Origin: Shinella zoogloeoides
GTDB taxonomy: Bacteria; Pseudomonadota; Alphaproteobacteria; Rhizobiales; Rhizobiaceae
Reading direction: 5' to 3'
NCBI RefSeq assembly: GCF_003574625.1
Contig: NZ_QNUJ01000001.1
Span: 248,001-312,000, forward strand
DNA length: 64,000 nucleotides
The position numbers were made by a program, and so were the translations under genes. Shown here one piece after another: positions 21,210 through 29,517 of the stretch. The notes under the pieces were generated by a model. That model was not told where the DNA came from. It ran no database searches and saw only the letters and a list, made by a program, of their open reading frames with translations. Position 1 is the stretch's first letter; each line of letters opens with the position of its first letter.

Positions 21210-22121
21210 ATGGCGATCACGATCCAGTATGAACGGCCCGTTTCCCTCGCGGCGCACTGGGCCCGGCGTCTGGCGCTGTTTTCCTGCATGCTCTTCGTCG
21301 CCGTCGTGCTGTCGCATCGCTTCGGCCCGCTCACCACGCCGCATTTCCTGGCGCTCGCCGGCTTTGCCTGCGCCATGGCGGCGGTCGCCGTGCTGCTGGC
21401 CGCATTCGGCCTTGCGCGCCTCTGGCAGGTCGGCGCGCGGGGCGGCAAGGCATCGCTCGTCGCGCTGCTTTTTTCGCTGCTGCCGCTCGGCGTCGCGGGC
21501 GCGGCCGGCTATTCCTATTTCTACAAGCCGGCGCTCTTCGACGTGACGACCGATACCGCCGCGCCTCCGCCATGGCTCGCCGTGCCGTCCGCCGAACAGG
21601 ACTGGCTGCCGCGGGCCGGCGCCGTGACGCCGCGTGACCGTGAAATCCAGCTCGAAGCCTATCCCGCCCTTTCCGGCCGGCGCTACGAAGGCGCGCTCGA
21701 TCGCGTCTATCAGGGCGTGCGCAAGGTCGCAGCCGCCTATGGCATCACCATCACCGCGGAAGACGGGCTCGACAATATTCTCGCCGATCTCGAGGACCTG
21801 GTGGTCGATCCGAGCAAGGCGGCGCAAAGCTCTGACGCCCTCGGCGAAGTGCCCATCCCCGAAGCCCGCCCGCTGGAAACGCCCATCAAGCCGCATATCG
21901 GCGGCGCTGGCGACGTGCTCCTGCAGGGGGAGTGGCGCTCGCCCGTCTTCGGCTTCCGCTTCGATGTGGTGATCCGCCTGCGCGAGGAAGCGGAGACGAC
22001 GCTGGTCGACATGCGCGCTGCCTCCCGCTACGGCCCGCACGACCTCGGCATCGGGGCGGATCTGGTGGAAGGCTACCTCAAGGCGCTCGATGCCGAATTG
22101 CTGGGCATCGCCGGCGACTAG
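21210..22121 (+). CDS. DUF1499 membrane protein
   Basis: The 303-aa product has three hydrophobic helices in the first 105 residues (LALFSCMLFVAVVLS, FLALAGFACAMAAVAVLLAAFGLA, VALLFSLLPLGVAGAAGYSYF). A soluble DUF1499 domain of about 170 residues follows, with the typical YPALSGRRYEGALDRVYQGVRKVAAAYG start and the D-M-R-A-A-S-R-Y-G-P-H-D-L-G end. The latter (SRYGPHDLGIGADLVEGYL) is the most conserved part of the family. The function is unknown. Confidence 0.85.
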   Translation: MAITIQYERPVSLAAHWARRLALFSCMLFVAVVLSHRFGPLTTPHFLALAGFACAMAAVAVLLAAFGLARLWQVGARGGKASLVALLFSLLPLGVAGAAGYSYFYKPALFDVTTDTAAPPPWLAVPSAEQDWLPRAGAVTPRDREIQLEAYPALSGRRYEGALDRVYQGVRKVAAAYGITITAEDGLDNILADLEDLVVDPSKAAQSSDALGEVPIPEARPLETPIKPHIGGAGDVLLQGEWRSPVFGFRFDVVIRLREEAETTLVDMRAASRYGPHDLGIGADLVEGYLKALDAELLGIAGD

Positions 22122-22142
22122 CGCCTGCCTTGTGACGCATGT

Positions 22143-23090
22143 TCAAAGGCCGGGAGCGGGGAAATAGAGCCCCTTCAGCGAAGGCGGTCCCTCCGTCACC
22201 ACCTCGCCGCGCGCGACGAGATCCTCCAGATGCGCCAGCACCGAAAGCGCCGCCGCCCCGTGCAGTCGCGGATCGGTCTCGCGGTAGATGACCTTCACCA
22301 TGTCGGCGATCAGTCGGTCGCCGGCGCGGATGCGTTCGCGCACCGCCCGCTCGCGCATGCGCCGGTGGGTGCGCAGCCCGCGAAGGAAGGAGGCCGGCTC
22401 CGTCACCGGCCCGCCATGGCCGGGAAAATAGATGCGGTCGTCCCGTTCCAGCAGCCGCTCCAGGGAGGCCATGTAGTCCGCCATCGCGCCGTCCGGCGGG
22501 GCGACGATGGTCGTCGCCCAGGCCATGACATGATCGGCGGAAAAGACGATGCCGTCCGGCCCGTCGAGTGCGAAGGCGGCGTGATTGGCCGTGTGGCCGG
22601 GGGTCAGCAGCGCCGTCAGCGCCCAGCCGTCGCCCTCGACGGTCTCGCCGTGGCCGAGCGCGATGTCCGGCGAAAAATCCGTGTCCGCGCTTTCGGCGAA
22701 GGGATTACGCTCGCCGGCATGGAGCGGCCGGGCGGCGCGGTGCGGCCCTTCGGCGACGATGAGCGCCCCCGTTTCCGCCTTCAGCCGCCGGGCGAGGGGA
22801 GAGTGGTCGCGGTGCGTGTGGCTGACGGCGATATGCGTCACCTCGCGGCCGGCAAGCGCCTGCATCAGCGCGCGGAAATGCGCCTCGTCCTCCGGTCCGG
22901 GATCGATCACCGCCACCGAGCGGTCGCCGACGATATAGCTGTTGGTGCCATGGAAGGTGAAGGGGCTGGGATTGTTGACGGTGAGGCGCTGCACACGCGG
23001 TGCGACCGACACCGCCTCGCCATAGGCCGGCTTGAAGGCGAGGTCGAAATGCGGTGCGTCGTCCTTCCCGTCGCTCGCTTTACCCGTCAC
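22143..23090 (-). CDS. MBL-fold metallo-hydrolase (LACTB2/RNase-Z-like)
   Basis: The 315-aa product has the metallo-beta-lactamase ligands HTHRDHS (H-x-H-x-D-H), a histidine in TPGHTANHAAF and one in YFPGHGGPV, with Asp in FSADHVMAW. The C-terminal winged-helix-like region (HLEDLVARGEVV) is typical of LACTB2-type MBL hydrolases. The start is inferred as a GTG at 23090 that overlaps the stop of the cupin gene (GTGA). Upstream codons would read back through the cupin gene in another frame. The substrate is unknown. Confidence 0.85.
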   Translation of the reverse strand: MTGKASDGKDDAPHFDLAFKPAYGEAVSVAPRVQRLTVNNPSPFTFHGTNSYIVGDRSVAVIDPGPEDEAHFRALMQALAGREVTHIAVSHTHRDHSPLARRLKAETGALIVAEGPHRAARPLHAGERNPFAESADTDFSPDIALGHGETVEGDGWALTALLTPGHTANHAAFALDGPDGIVFSADHVMAWATTIVAPPDGAMADYMASLERLLERDDRIYFPGHGGPVTEPASFLRGLRTHRRMRERAVRERIRAGDRLIADMVKVIYRETDPRLHGAAALSVLAHLEDLVARGEVVTEGPPSLKGLYFPAPGL

Positions 23091-23383
23091 TTGTATTCGA
23101 TCTCGATGAAGCTCATCGGCTTGTCGCCGCCATTGACGACATTGTGCGCCACGCCCGCCTCGCGGCGATAGACGGCACCGGTCTTGGTGTGGACGCGCCG
23201 CTCGCCGGTCTCCTCCTCGATGAGGAAGTCGCAATCCGTCATCGGCACCACGACATAGCCGAGCCCGTGCACATGATGGCCGGTATCGGCGCCCGGCTCG
23301 AAATCCCAGCGCGTGACGCGCACCACCGCGTCGTCGAGAAGAACGGTGGGCACGGCCGGCGGGCGGGCGCGGAACTGGGACAT
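23087..23383 (-). CDS. Small cupin protein (98 aa)
   Basis: This is a single cupin barrel with motif 1 as G-x-x-T-G-H-H-V-H-G-L-G-Y (metal-ligand histidines) and a motif 2-like AHNVVNGGDKPMSFIEIEY. GAGGAG precedes the ATG at 23383. The overlap with the MBL gene means the two are translated together. It may be a small dioxygenase or sugar-binding cupin; no specific substrate is supported. Confidence 0.82.
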   Translation of the reverse strand: MSQFRARPPAVPTVLLDDAVVRVTRWDFEPGADTGHHVHGLGYVVVPMTDCDFLIEEETGERRVHTKTGAVYRREAGVAHNVVNGGDKPMSFIEIEYK

Positions 23384-23587
23384 GGCGGCTCCTCGGGAAG
23401 ACGGCGGCAGAGGCTTTGGCTTGCAGCCGGGCGGATGATCTCTCCGCCGGAGCCTATCGCCGCAGCACCGGCCTGCCAAGCGGCAAACCCGCCGGAATCG
23501 CCGCTCGCCCCTTTAGAATAATCGCGCAAAATCGGAACTTAAGCATTGTCCGCGCCCTCCCGCTTTGCTATCAGGCTCCCGCCGTGT

Positions 23588-23662
23588 TGGGGCGTCGCCA
23601 AGCGGTAAGGCACCGGTTTTTGGTACCGGCATTCCCAGGTTCGAATCCTGGCGCCCCAGCCA
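23588..23662 (+). tRNA. tRNA-Gln (anticodon TTG)
   Basis: A complete cloverleaf with encoded CCA. The acceptor TGGGGCG pairs with CGCCCCA, the anticodon stem-loop CCGGT-TTTTGGT-ACCGG reads TTG, and the T-arm is CCAGGTTCGAATCCTGG. It is the left boundary of the island, with the integrase gene 167 bp downstream. That is the usual arrangement for tyrosine recombinases targeting a tRNA 3' end. Confidence 0.95.
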
Positions 23663-23733
23663 GTACTTCCTTATTTCAAGTCAAATCCCGGTTCTCCAGC
23701 ACTTCCGAGTTAGCTGGGAATCGAATTCGGGGC

Positions 23734-23782
23734 ACTGTCGTACAGGATTGTCTTACACGACTGTCGTACACAGCTGTCTTAC
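23734..23782 (+). repeat. Four direct repeats at 13-bp period before the integrase gene
   Basis: The 10-mers ACTGTCGTAC (23734), ATTGTCTTAC (23747), ACTGTCGTAC (23760) and GCTGTCTTAC (23773) are spaced exactly 13 bp apart, with consensus RYTGTCKTAC. They lie between the tRNA-Gln and the recombinase start, where arm-type sites or a recombinase autoregulatory site are expected. Confidence 0.8.
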
Positions 23783-23828
23783 GGGAAGGCGGACAAGATC
23801 CTGCTCACCCTTTCAGAGAGGGTTCAGC

Positions 23829-25850
23829 ATGACGGCAATTCAACACGTCTTCAAACGCGGTTCGGTCTACTGGTGGCGGCGGCGTTTACCGAATGGAATC
23901 GGTGCTCGTGCTTGGATGCGGCTCGAATTGAGCCTGCACACCAAGGAGATGGAGCTGGCAAGGAGAATCGCGCCCGAGGTTGCGCTCGCCAGTGATTGTC
24001 TTTTGCCAGCCTTGAAGAGCAAGATGATTTCTCCCGAAGACGCCAAGAGGATACTGATTCAGGTTGCGACGAAGCACAGCCATTATCTCGACGCCATAAC
24101 GTCCGGCCGTGACGCCCAGAAATCCCGCAGAAGCGAGACCGTGTCGGCATGGGCCATTCGGCTCTATGCGGCCCAAGGGGAGAATGCTGCCATCGGTCCG
24201 ATCGAGGAGCGCGCGTTGTACGCGGCCGGTCTGGACAACAGCATGATCGACGAGGTCAGGAATTGCCTTGAATTCCACAGGACATCCGGCTTCGCCCGCC
24301 CCGGCAGACAGAAACTCGAAGGTATCTTGAAGCAGTACAACATCCCACTTGTCGACGGTCATTTCCGGGAGGCAGAATCAATCTACATGCGCGGTATGGC
24401 GGCAGCGCTCCTTAACACGGAGCGGCGTTGGTCTGGGGTGCGGGAAGACGATCTTGCACTTGTGCAGGCCGCGCTGTCCGCTCAGGTCGTGCTACCGACC
24501 GCGATAGCCGCGACGGCGCCCTATGCACGGCCGGTCCCCGAGGAATTTCCGCTGGCTGCACAGACTCCGGCCATAGCCTGTCCGGTGGCCTGGCAACCCG
24601 GCGGGACTACAGCCGCCCAGCCTGCCGCGACACAAGAAGTTGAGGGAGATGATACCGACGGTGCCGACCTCGAAGAGGAGATGTTCGATACGGAAGGCCG
24701 TGGCCTTGTCGAACTTGTGACAAGGGCAGCGGGTGAGTGGCTGGCATCGGGCGACTGGAACAACAAGACCTGCAAGCAGCATATCGCCCTTGCAAATCTT
24801 TTCGTCCGATTCATGGGACATGATGATCCTCGAAGAATGCGGCAGTCGCACATCGCCGATTTCAAGAGTATTTTCTACAAAATGCCGAAGCACTACGGGA
24901 AATCTCCGAAGGATTTCGATTGTAGCGTCGCTGAAATCCTGAAGCGCGCGGAGAATTTGTCCGCCGATGAAAGAGGATTTTCCACCAGCACAATCAACAG
25001 ACACATGACGCAGATGGGAAATATTGTCGACGTCTGCAAGCATGCAGGTTACCCCTTCGGTCACTATGAAGGTGTTGCAGGACTGCGATCGAAGAGGAAG
25101 GGAGACGTTCGCGACGAGCGAGGCCGGTTCAGCACTGATGAACTCTCGGCTTTATTTAGTCTTCCTATCTGGAACGGCTCGGCAAGCGAGAGCGAACGAC
25201 TGGATAACGGTGAGACTGTTTTTCATGATGCGGCCTATTGGTTGCCGCTTATGGCGGTTTATAACGGCGCGCGGCGTGAGGAGAATTGCGGGCTTTTGCT
25301 TAGTGAAATTGACGACGATGGTGAATTGCCGTGTTTTCGCATCGAAAACAACTGGATTCGCAAGTTGAAGAATCCCCAATCAAAGCGCCGTACCCCGATT
25401 CACGCGGAACTTGTTCGATTGGGCTTTCTCGAATATGTGGCCGCGCTGCGTAGCTCTGGCCACAAACTGCTATTTCCGGAATTGCGAGCGGCGAATAGTG
25501 CAACGCCGATGGGAGACGTCTTCGACGACAACTGGCAGAAAATGCGTGCCGCTGCGCTGTCAAACGCCAAGGAGGAGGGGAAGGTGTTTCATTCCCTGCG
25601 ACATTGGTGCAACAACGAAATGAAGCAGGGGGATATTCGGCCTGAAATAAGGAAAGACATCCTCGGTCATTCGAACGATGACGTGAACGAAGGTCGCTAC
25701 ACAGATCCTGCACGATTGAGGGTTATGGCGCAGGCACTGTCCGTAGTTCCCGTACCGAGCGCCAAGCTGTTGCCTCATCCAATCAGGTTGATCAAGCAGG
25801 TCGTCAATCACGAGAAACGCCTCGGGCGGTCGAAGAAGTCGGACTCGTGA
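23829..25850 (+). CDS. Tyrosine recombinase/integrase (large, 673 aa)
   Basis: The catalytic domain is at the C-terminus. Residues of the R-H-R-H-Y set are seen in YNGARREENCGLLL (Arg I), FHSLRHWCNNEM (H-x-x-R), DILGHSNDDVNEGRY (His and Tyr nucleophile). A SAM-like core-binding domain precedes it (about 375-460). The N-terminus (VFKRGSVYWWRRRLPNG) is the arm-binding type found in large integrases, followed by a long linker rich in Ala/Pro/Glu. It should insert and excise the island at the tRNA-Gln. The start at 23829 gives MTAIQHVFKRG; earlier in-frame codons run back into the tRNA. Confidence 0.92.
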   Translation: MTAIQHVFKRGSVYWWRRRLPNGIGARAWMRLELSLHTKEMELARRIAPEVALASDCLLPALKSKMISPEDAKRILIQVATKHSHYLDAITSGRDAQKSRRSETVSAWAIRLYAAQGENAAIGPIEERALYAAGLDNSMIDEVRNCLEFHRTSGFARPGRQKLEGILKQYNIPLVDGHFREAESIYMRGMAAALLNTERRWSGVREDDLALVQAALSAQVVLPTAIAATAPYARPVPEEFPLAAQTPAIACPVAWQPGGTTAAQPAATQEVEGDDTDGADLEEEMFDTEGRGLVELVTRAAGEWLASGDWNNKTCKQHIALANLFVRFMGHDDPRRMRQSHIADFKSIFYKMPKHYGKSPKDFDCSVAEILKRAENLSADERGFSTSTINRHMTQMGNIVDVCKHAGYPFGHYEGVAGLRSKRKGDVRDERGRFSTDELSALFSLPIWNGSASESERLDNGETVFHDAAYWLPLMAVYNGARREENCGLLLSEIDDDGELPCFRIENNWIRKLKNPQSKRRTPIHAELVRLGFLEYVAALRSSGHKLLFPELRAANSATPMGDVFDDNWQKMRAAALSNAKEEGKVFHSLRHWCNNEMKQGDIRPEIRKDILGHSNDDVNEGRYTDPARLRVMAQALSVVPVPSAKLLPHPIRLIKQVVNHEKRLGRSKKSDS

Positions 25851-26196
25851 TCGTCTTGCGGCAGGAGCGGATGCTCTGCGGGCGAATTTGGGTCTCGATG
25901 CGCCAGTTGAGATGAAAGACGTCCGACGCGGAAATAATTGCCGGATCGTGACTGCTGGCGATTGAAAAATCAATCAATGATTGCATTTTGAGGGGTGCGA
26001 CGGGGATGCATTTGTGGTGCGTCAACTTGTCGCAGTTTTGGCATTTTGAAGCGAATCCGCACTTCGGAAAACCCAATAAAATCAGTAAAAGATATTTGTA
26101 ATCAATAGCTTATGTGTGTCGTCGATTTGACAGGTGGACCTCATGGAACGATCATGGAGGTACAGCAAACGTGCTGGATAACCGAAAGGATCACAT
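25851..26196. other. AT-rich intergenic region after the integrase
   Basis: There is no credible gene here. It contains the dyad CAATCA-A-TGATTG (around 25971-25983) and a GATTG/CAATC stem beside it. Three GCATTT(T)G stretches follow within about 60 bp, giving a repetitive look. It probably carries the promoter of the 26197 gene and possibly a protein-binding region. Confidence 0.4.
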
Positions 26197-27153
26197 ATGA
26201 GTACAGTCATCAAGTTGAAGGGTCACAATCAGAAGAAGGGGAAGGGAAAGCCAGTTGCCGCGGCTTCGGCGACCGTCGGCGAACAAGACAACGCGCTCCG
26301 GCGCGCGTTGGAGAAGATCGTTGCGCTGAACCGGGATTCTACCCATCACGCCTTCGAGCTCGGCGCCTGCTTTGCCGAAATCAAGGCGCTCGTCCCGGAA
26401 CGGGGCTTCGGCAGGTGCCTCAAGGTCTTCACGGACTACACCGTCCGTTCCGCCTGGAACTACATCTCGGTCCATGAGCGGCTCGGGGACTATCGGGACG
26501 CTCTGCTGAAGCATGCGATTCTGCCGACGGTGATGTTCGAGCTGGCCAAGGGCGAGCCCGCGCAGATCGAGGCGGTCATCGCGCAGATGGAGAGCGGCGA
26601 GCGCATCAAGGTCAAGGACGTCAGGGAGATGCTCGGCACGAAGCCGAAGCGCAAGAGCGATGCTGCCATCCTCAATGCAGGAGGTCCGGCCGGTCTTCGC
26701 AAGGTCGCGGAGTGGAAGATCGATCGGGATGCCGTTCAGTTCGGCCAACTGATGTCGGCGGTGCTCGATCAGGTTGAGAAGGCGCTGGAGCCGCTTGCTC
26801 GCGGGCGCGCCGTCCGGAAGGGCGCGCTTCAGGACAAGATCGTTCATGACTGCCGGCACGCGCACGATCTCGTCAACAGCATCGCCGCGCCGCTCCAGCC
26901 TCAAATGATCAAAAGCGACAACTGGCGGCCGGCCAGGCTTCCGGAAGGGACCGTCTGGCGCGAGGTCCAGATGCTGCTTCACCGTATGGGCGGGGTCGAG
27001 TCCTGGCCGGCCCGCGACGACTTCGTTCCCTGGCTTCAGAATGAAGTCGTGCCGCTGCTGCGCTTCGTCGTCCACGGCGAGCCGTTGCCTGGCGAGGTCG
27101 AAGACGTCGATGAAGAAGCCACCGTTGAACAGGTTGAGCGTCGGGCAGCCTGA
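26197..27153 (+). CDS. Island-encoded DNA-binding-like protein (DUF3102-like), function unknown
   Basis: The 318-aa product has a basic N-terminus (KLKGHNQKKGKGKP). A helical region follows that resembles DUF3102/ParB-adjacent proteins: FELGACFAEIKALVPERGFGRCLKVFTDYTVRSAWNYISVHERLGD, where the F-x-x-Y...R-S-A-W-N-Y-I piece looks like a helix-turn-helix, and HAILPTVMFELAKGEPAQIEAVI. The C-terminal half is helical without motifs. AAAGGA precedes the ATG. A good terminator follows. Such proteins often sit on mobile elements as replication, partition or regulatory factors; a precise role is not supported. Confidence 0.65.
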   Translation: MSTVIKLKGHNQKKGKGKPVAAASATVGEQDNALRRALEKIVALNRDSTHHAFELGACFAEIKALVPERGFGRCLKVFTDYTVRSAWNYISVHERLGDYRDALLKHAILPTVMFELAKGEPAQIEAVIAQMESGERIKVKDVREMLGTKPKRKSDAAILNAGGPAGLRKVAEWKIDRDAVQFGQLMSAVLDQVEKALEPLARGRAVRKGALQDKIVHDCRHAHDLVNSIAAPLQPQMIKSDNWRPARLPEGTVWREVQMLLHRMGGVESWPARDDFVPWLQNEVVPLLRFVVHGEPLPGEVEDVDEEATVEQVERRAA

Positions 27154-27176
27154 TACCGTGCTCGCCTGCAAAATCC

Positions 27177-27207
27177 AAAGGCCCCCGCGATCGTGCGGGG
27201 CCTTTTT
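27177..27207. terminator. Bidirectional intrinsic terminator
   Basis: AAAGGCCCC-CGC pairs with GCG-GGGCCTTTTT around a GATCGT loop, with one bulged C. It lies between the convergent 26197 gene and the 27224 gene; the T-run favours plus-strand termination and the A-run the other direction. Confidence 0.8.
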
Positions 27208-27223
27208 GCGTTTGGGGGCAGGT

Positions 27224-27883
27224 TTATGCGGTGGGAGCAGTATGCTTCCCGGATGTGTCGTCTTGCGTCGCCGCGGCCGACGCGGTCCACTCGCTGACGA
27301 GGATCGGGAAACTCGCGCCGGTCGCCGGACACCAGACAACCCCCCTCGGCAGGTCGAGTGCGATAATGGCGCGTTCGCTGAGGCCCTCAGGAGCGGTGAT
27401 CCTTCTGGTGAACGCGGCGAGGGCCTTGTGTGCCGATGCGCCATCCGCGCCGTTGTCGAAGCTCATGGTGTATCCCTCACCCGAGCCCAGGCCGTCGCAG
27501 GGGAAAATCCTGTAGCGGTATCGATAGCTTCGAATAGTGCCGTTGCGGCCGATCTTGCGGGTGACATAGGGCTCGAAATCCTTCGGGTCGCGGTCGCCGG
27601 CATGCCACCGGCCGATGACGACGATCTGCCGATGGCGGATGAGATCGCGTTCGGCCGACCGCCGAATCTCCGCCTCGAAAGCCGCCGCCTTCATAGCCAG
27701 CGGGTGTTCCGCCGATACAGGTTCTCCGTTCAGGAAGGTATGCAGGGTATCAGGCGTTACGACGATTGCGGCATCCTCGCCCGGCAGCAGCAGTTTGCCT
27801 CGATAGGAAAGCTTGCTTTTCGCCCTGGCCTTCAGCGCGTCATCGAATGCGTTCGGGAAGTCGGGTGTATCCAGTGTCAGCAT
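27224..27883 (-). CDS. Hypothetical protein, paralogue of the gene at 28867
   Basis: The 219-aa product is clearly related along its length to the 216-aa product at 28867-29517. Shared landmarks are TPDFP near the N-terminus, GKLL-x-PGEDAAI-x-VTPD, a (I/V)GRW, FEPY, IFP-x-D and a closing LP-x-GVVWCP...FPILV-x-EW. There is no signal peptide or membrane segment and no known catalytic motif. It is the last gene of the four-cistron operon, starting one base after the preceding stop (TAG-ATG). I do not recognise the family. Two copies bracketing a methyltransferase gene suggest a restriction-modification or defence-related role, but that is inference. Confidence 0.65.
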   Translation of the reverse strand: MLTLDTPDFPNAFDDALKARAKSKLSYRGKLLLPGEDAAIVVTPDTLHTFLNGEPVSAEHPLAMKAAAFEAEIRRSAERDLIRHRQIVVIGRWHAGDRDPKDFEPYVTRKIGRNGTIRSYRYRYRIFPCDGLGSGEGYTMSFDNGADGASAHKALAAFTRRITAPEGLSERAIIALDLPRGVVWCPATGASFPILVSEWTASAAATQDDTSGKHTAPTA

Positions 27884-28324
27884 CTATTGAACCGCAAGCG
27901 CCCGCTCTATCACCCCAGCAAGCGCGCCATCGCCGTACATGCCTTCGAAGTCTGCTGAGGAGACCCGCGGCATTCCGGGATTGCGTCGACGAATGTGGCA
28001 GCTGTCTTCAAGAATGGTCCGCCCGAACGGCAGATATTCCACTTTGATGCGGTAGCCGTCCACATAGTCGAGCCTGTAGCCCTTATCGGAACTTATTTCT
28101 CCTCCATGTTTGTATGCCGCCCTTTGCAGCTCCTCCTCTATGAGGGCGTAAGCGCTTTCGTCCCTTCGCCCTGAAGCATCTCTCGAACCGAACCGGCGCG
28201 GGCCCGCCAAGGCAAGAAGTTCTATGAGAAGACGAAGCTCGAAACCGGGCGGCAGGGCCTCGTCAATCCAGATGTAGACGACATCCTCGTCGCAATATTC
28301 GTTATGATGATGCTCGATGATCAT
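27884..28324 (-). CDS. Hypothetical protein (146 aa) in the methyltransferase operon
   Basis: The frame starts at an ATG (28324) that overlaps the methyltransferase stop by 4 bp (ATGA) and ends one base before the next start. The product begins MIIEHHHNEYCDEDVVYIWI and is acidic and histidine-rich at the N-terminus. It then has an amphipathic helical region (PPGFELRLLIELLALAG, ESAYALIEEELQRAAY) and a beta-rich end (GYRIKVEYLPFGRTILE). No known family is recognised. A much longer frame running through the methyltransferase region from 29122 is an artefact of the frameshifted methyltransferase. Confidence 0.6.
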   Translation of the reverse strand: MIIEHHHNEYCDEDVVYIWIDEALPPGFELRLLIELLALAGPRRFGSRDASGRRDESAYALIEEELQRAAYKHGGEISSDKGYRLDYVDGYRIKVEYLPFGRTILEDSCHIRRRNPGMPRVSSADFEGMYGDGALAGVIERALAVQ

Positions 28325-28870
28325 ATTCCATGTCTTCCATGGTTGTCCGGGTTCGTTGTTGCCGGATAGCCGGTCGCGAGAAGGATTGCATTGCCGATCA
28401 TCTGAGGGATGAACGGCACGACGGCGTTGCCGATGGCGCGTATTCTGGCCATCATACCCGATCGCATCGAGTGCAGAGAGCAGGCGTTCCAGTCCGCGAG
28501 AGCGAATTTGGGAGATGTTTTCCAGAATGACGAGTCGTGGAGCGAGTTCTTCCGCAAGGCGGATGACCTCCCGCCAGAGCCCCGTCCTTGATCCGTCAAT
28601 GCCTTCGCCGCGACCGGCGATGCTGACGTCCTGGCAGGGAAAGCCGGCGCAGATGACGTCGACCGCGATGCCGTCGTGTTTGAGAATGTCGGCGTTGAGC
28701 GTTCGAACGTCATGATAGATGGGCGCTTCCGGCCAATGCTTTGATAGAATGCGGCGTTGGAATTCTGCGATCCCGCAGAAGGCGACGGTCCTGAACCCGC
28801 CCGTGCGCTCCAGCCCGAGACTGAAACCGCCAATTCCACTGAACGGGTCGAGAACACGCAGACTGGTCAT
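28321..28870 (-). pseudogene. DNA cytosine-5 methyltransferase, internally deleted and frameshifted
   Basis: From ATG 28870 the frame shows motif I (LDPFSGIGGFSLGLE), motif IV with the catalytic cysteine (AGFPCQDVS, Cys79) and motif VI (VILENIS). It then reads LSALDAIGYDG and leaves the family pattern near 28450. The next frame over carries a typical C-terminal motif X (RIRAIGNAVVPFIPQMIGNAILLATGY) and ends at 28321. Motif VIII and the target-recognition domain are missing, and the two parts are out of frame. The whole is about 180 codons against 300-450 for active enzymes. The ATG overlaps the upstream stop, as in an intact operon. It cannot be an active methylase as read. Confidence 0.85.
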
Positions 28871-29517
28871 GCGGGCTCCCGCTTGCGCGCCTTCCTGTCC
28901 TTCCAGCCCGTAAAGCGGTTCCACTCCGCGACAAGGATCGGAAACTCGGGAACTTGCGGCGGACACCACACGACACCGAGCGGCAGGTTGAACAGCCCGA
29001 TCAGCATCTCGTGCAGATGGGGATATGTCGTGATCGCCTCGCTGAAAGAGACAAGCGTTCGGCGTGCGAGCGTCCCGCTCATCGTCCGGTTGAGATTCAC
29101 GACGCAATGGACCTTCGGCCAAGCGTCGTCGCGCGGAAAAATCTGATATTCATACTGACGGCTTTGCGTGGAGCCGTCATGCTCGGTCCTGTTAAGGAGA
29201 TAGGGCTCGAACACACTCTTGTCCTGGCCGTCGCCGCTCCACCGGCCGACAATGGCGATCTTGCGGCAGAAGAGGCTGAGGTCGCCAGCCATTTCGCTTC
29301 GGATTTTCTCCTCGTGCCTGGTCGCCAACGCCATCAGCGGATGACCGGCCGGCGCGGGCTTTCCATCGAGAAGGATACTGAGAGCGTCCGGCGTGACAAT
29401 GATCGCCGCATCCTCGCCCGGAGCGAGGAGCTTGCCCTGATATTCGATCTTCCGCTTCTTGCTGCTCTCGCATGCCTTCTCGAATTGCGCCGGGAAGTCT
29501 GGTGTCTTTAGTATCAT
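28867..29517 (-). CDS. Hypothetical protein, paralogue of the gene at 27224
   Basis: The 216-aa product is the first gene of the operon and shares the landmarks listed for the 27224 gene (TPDFP, PGEDAAIIVTPD, VGRW, FEPY, IFPRD, LPLGVVWCP, FPILVAEWN). It is more basic and has a KDRKARKREP tail. Its stop overlaps the methyltransferase start by 4 bp. The two paralogues have diverged considerably, so the duplication is old. No family or reaction is recognised. Confidence 0.65.
   Translation of the reverse strand: MILKTPDFPAQFEKACESSKKRKIEYQGKLLAPGEDAAIIVTPDALSILLDGKPAPAGHPLMALATRHEEKIRSEMAGDLSLFCRKIAIVGRWSGDGQDKSVFEPYLLNRTEHDGSTQSRQYEYQIFPRDDAWPKVHCVVNLNRTMSGTLARRTLVSFSEAITTYPHLHEMLIGLFNLPLGVVWCPPQVPEFPILVAEWNRFTGWKDRKARKREPA

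Noticed and set aside
23734-23782. A CRISPR-like repeat array
   Set aside because: The repeat unit is 10 bp with 3-bp gaps, far below CRISPR repeat and spacer lengths, and there are no cas genes.
27884-29122. A 412-codon minus-strand frame joining the methyltransferase start to the 146-aa protein
   Set aside because: It arises because the methyltransferase is frameshifted. The natural units are 28870-28321 and 28324-27884, joined by an ATGA overlap.
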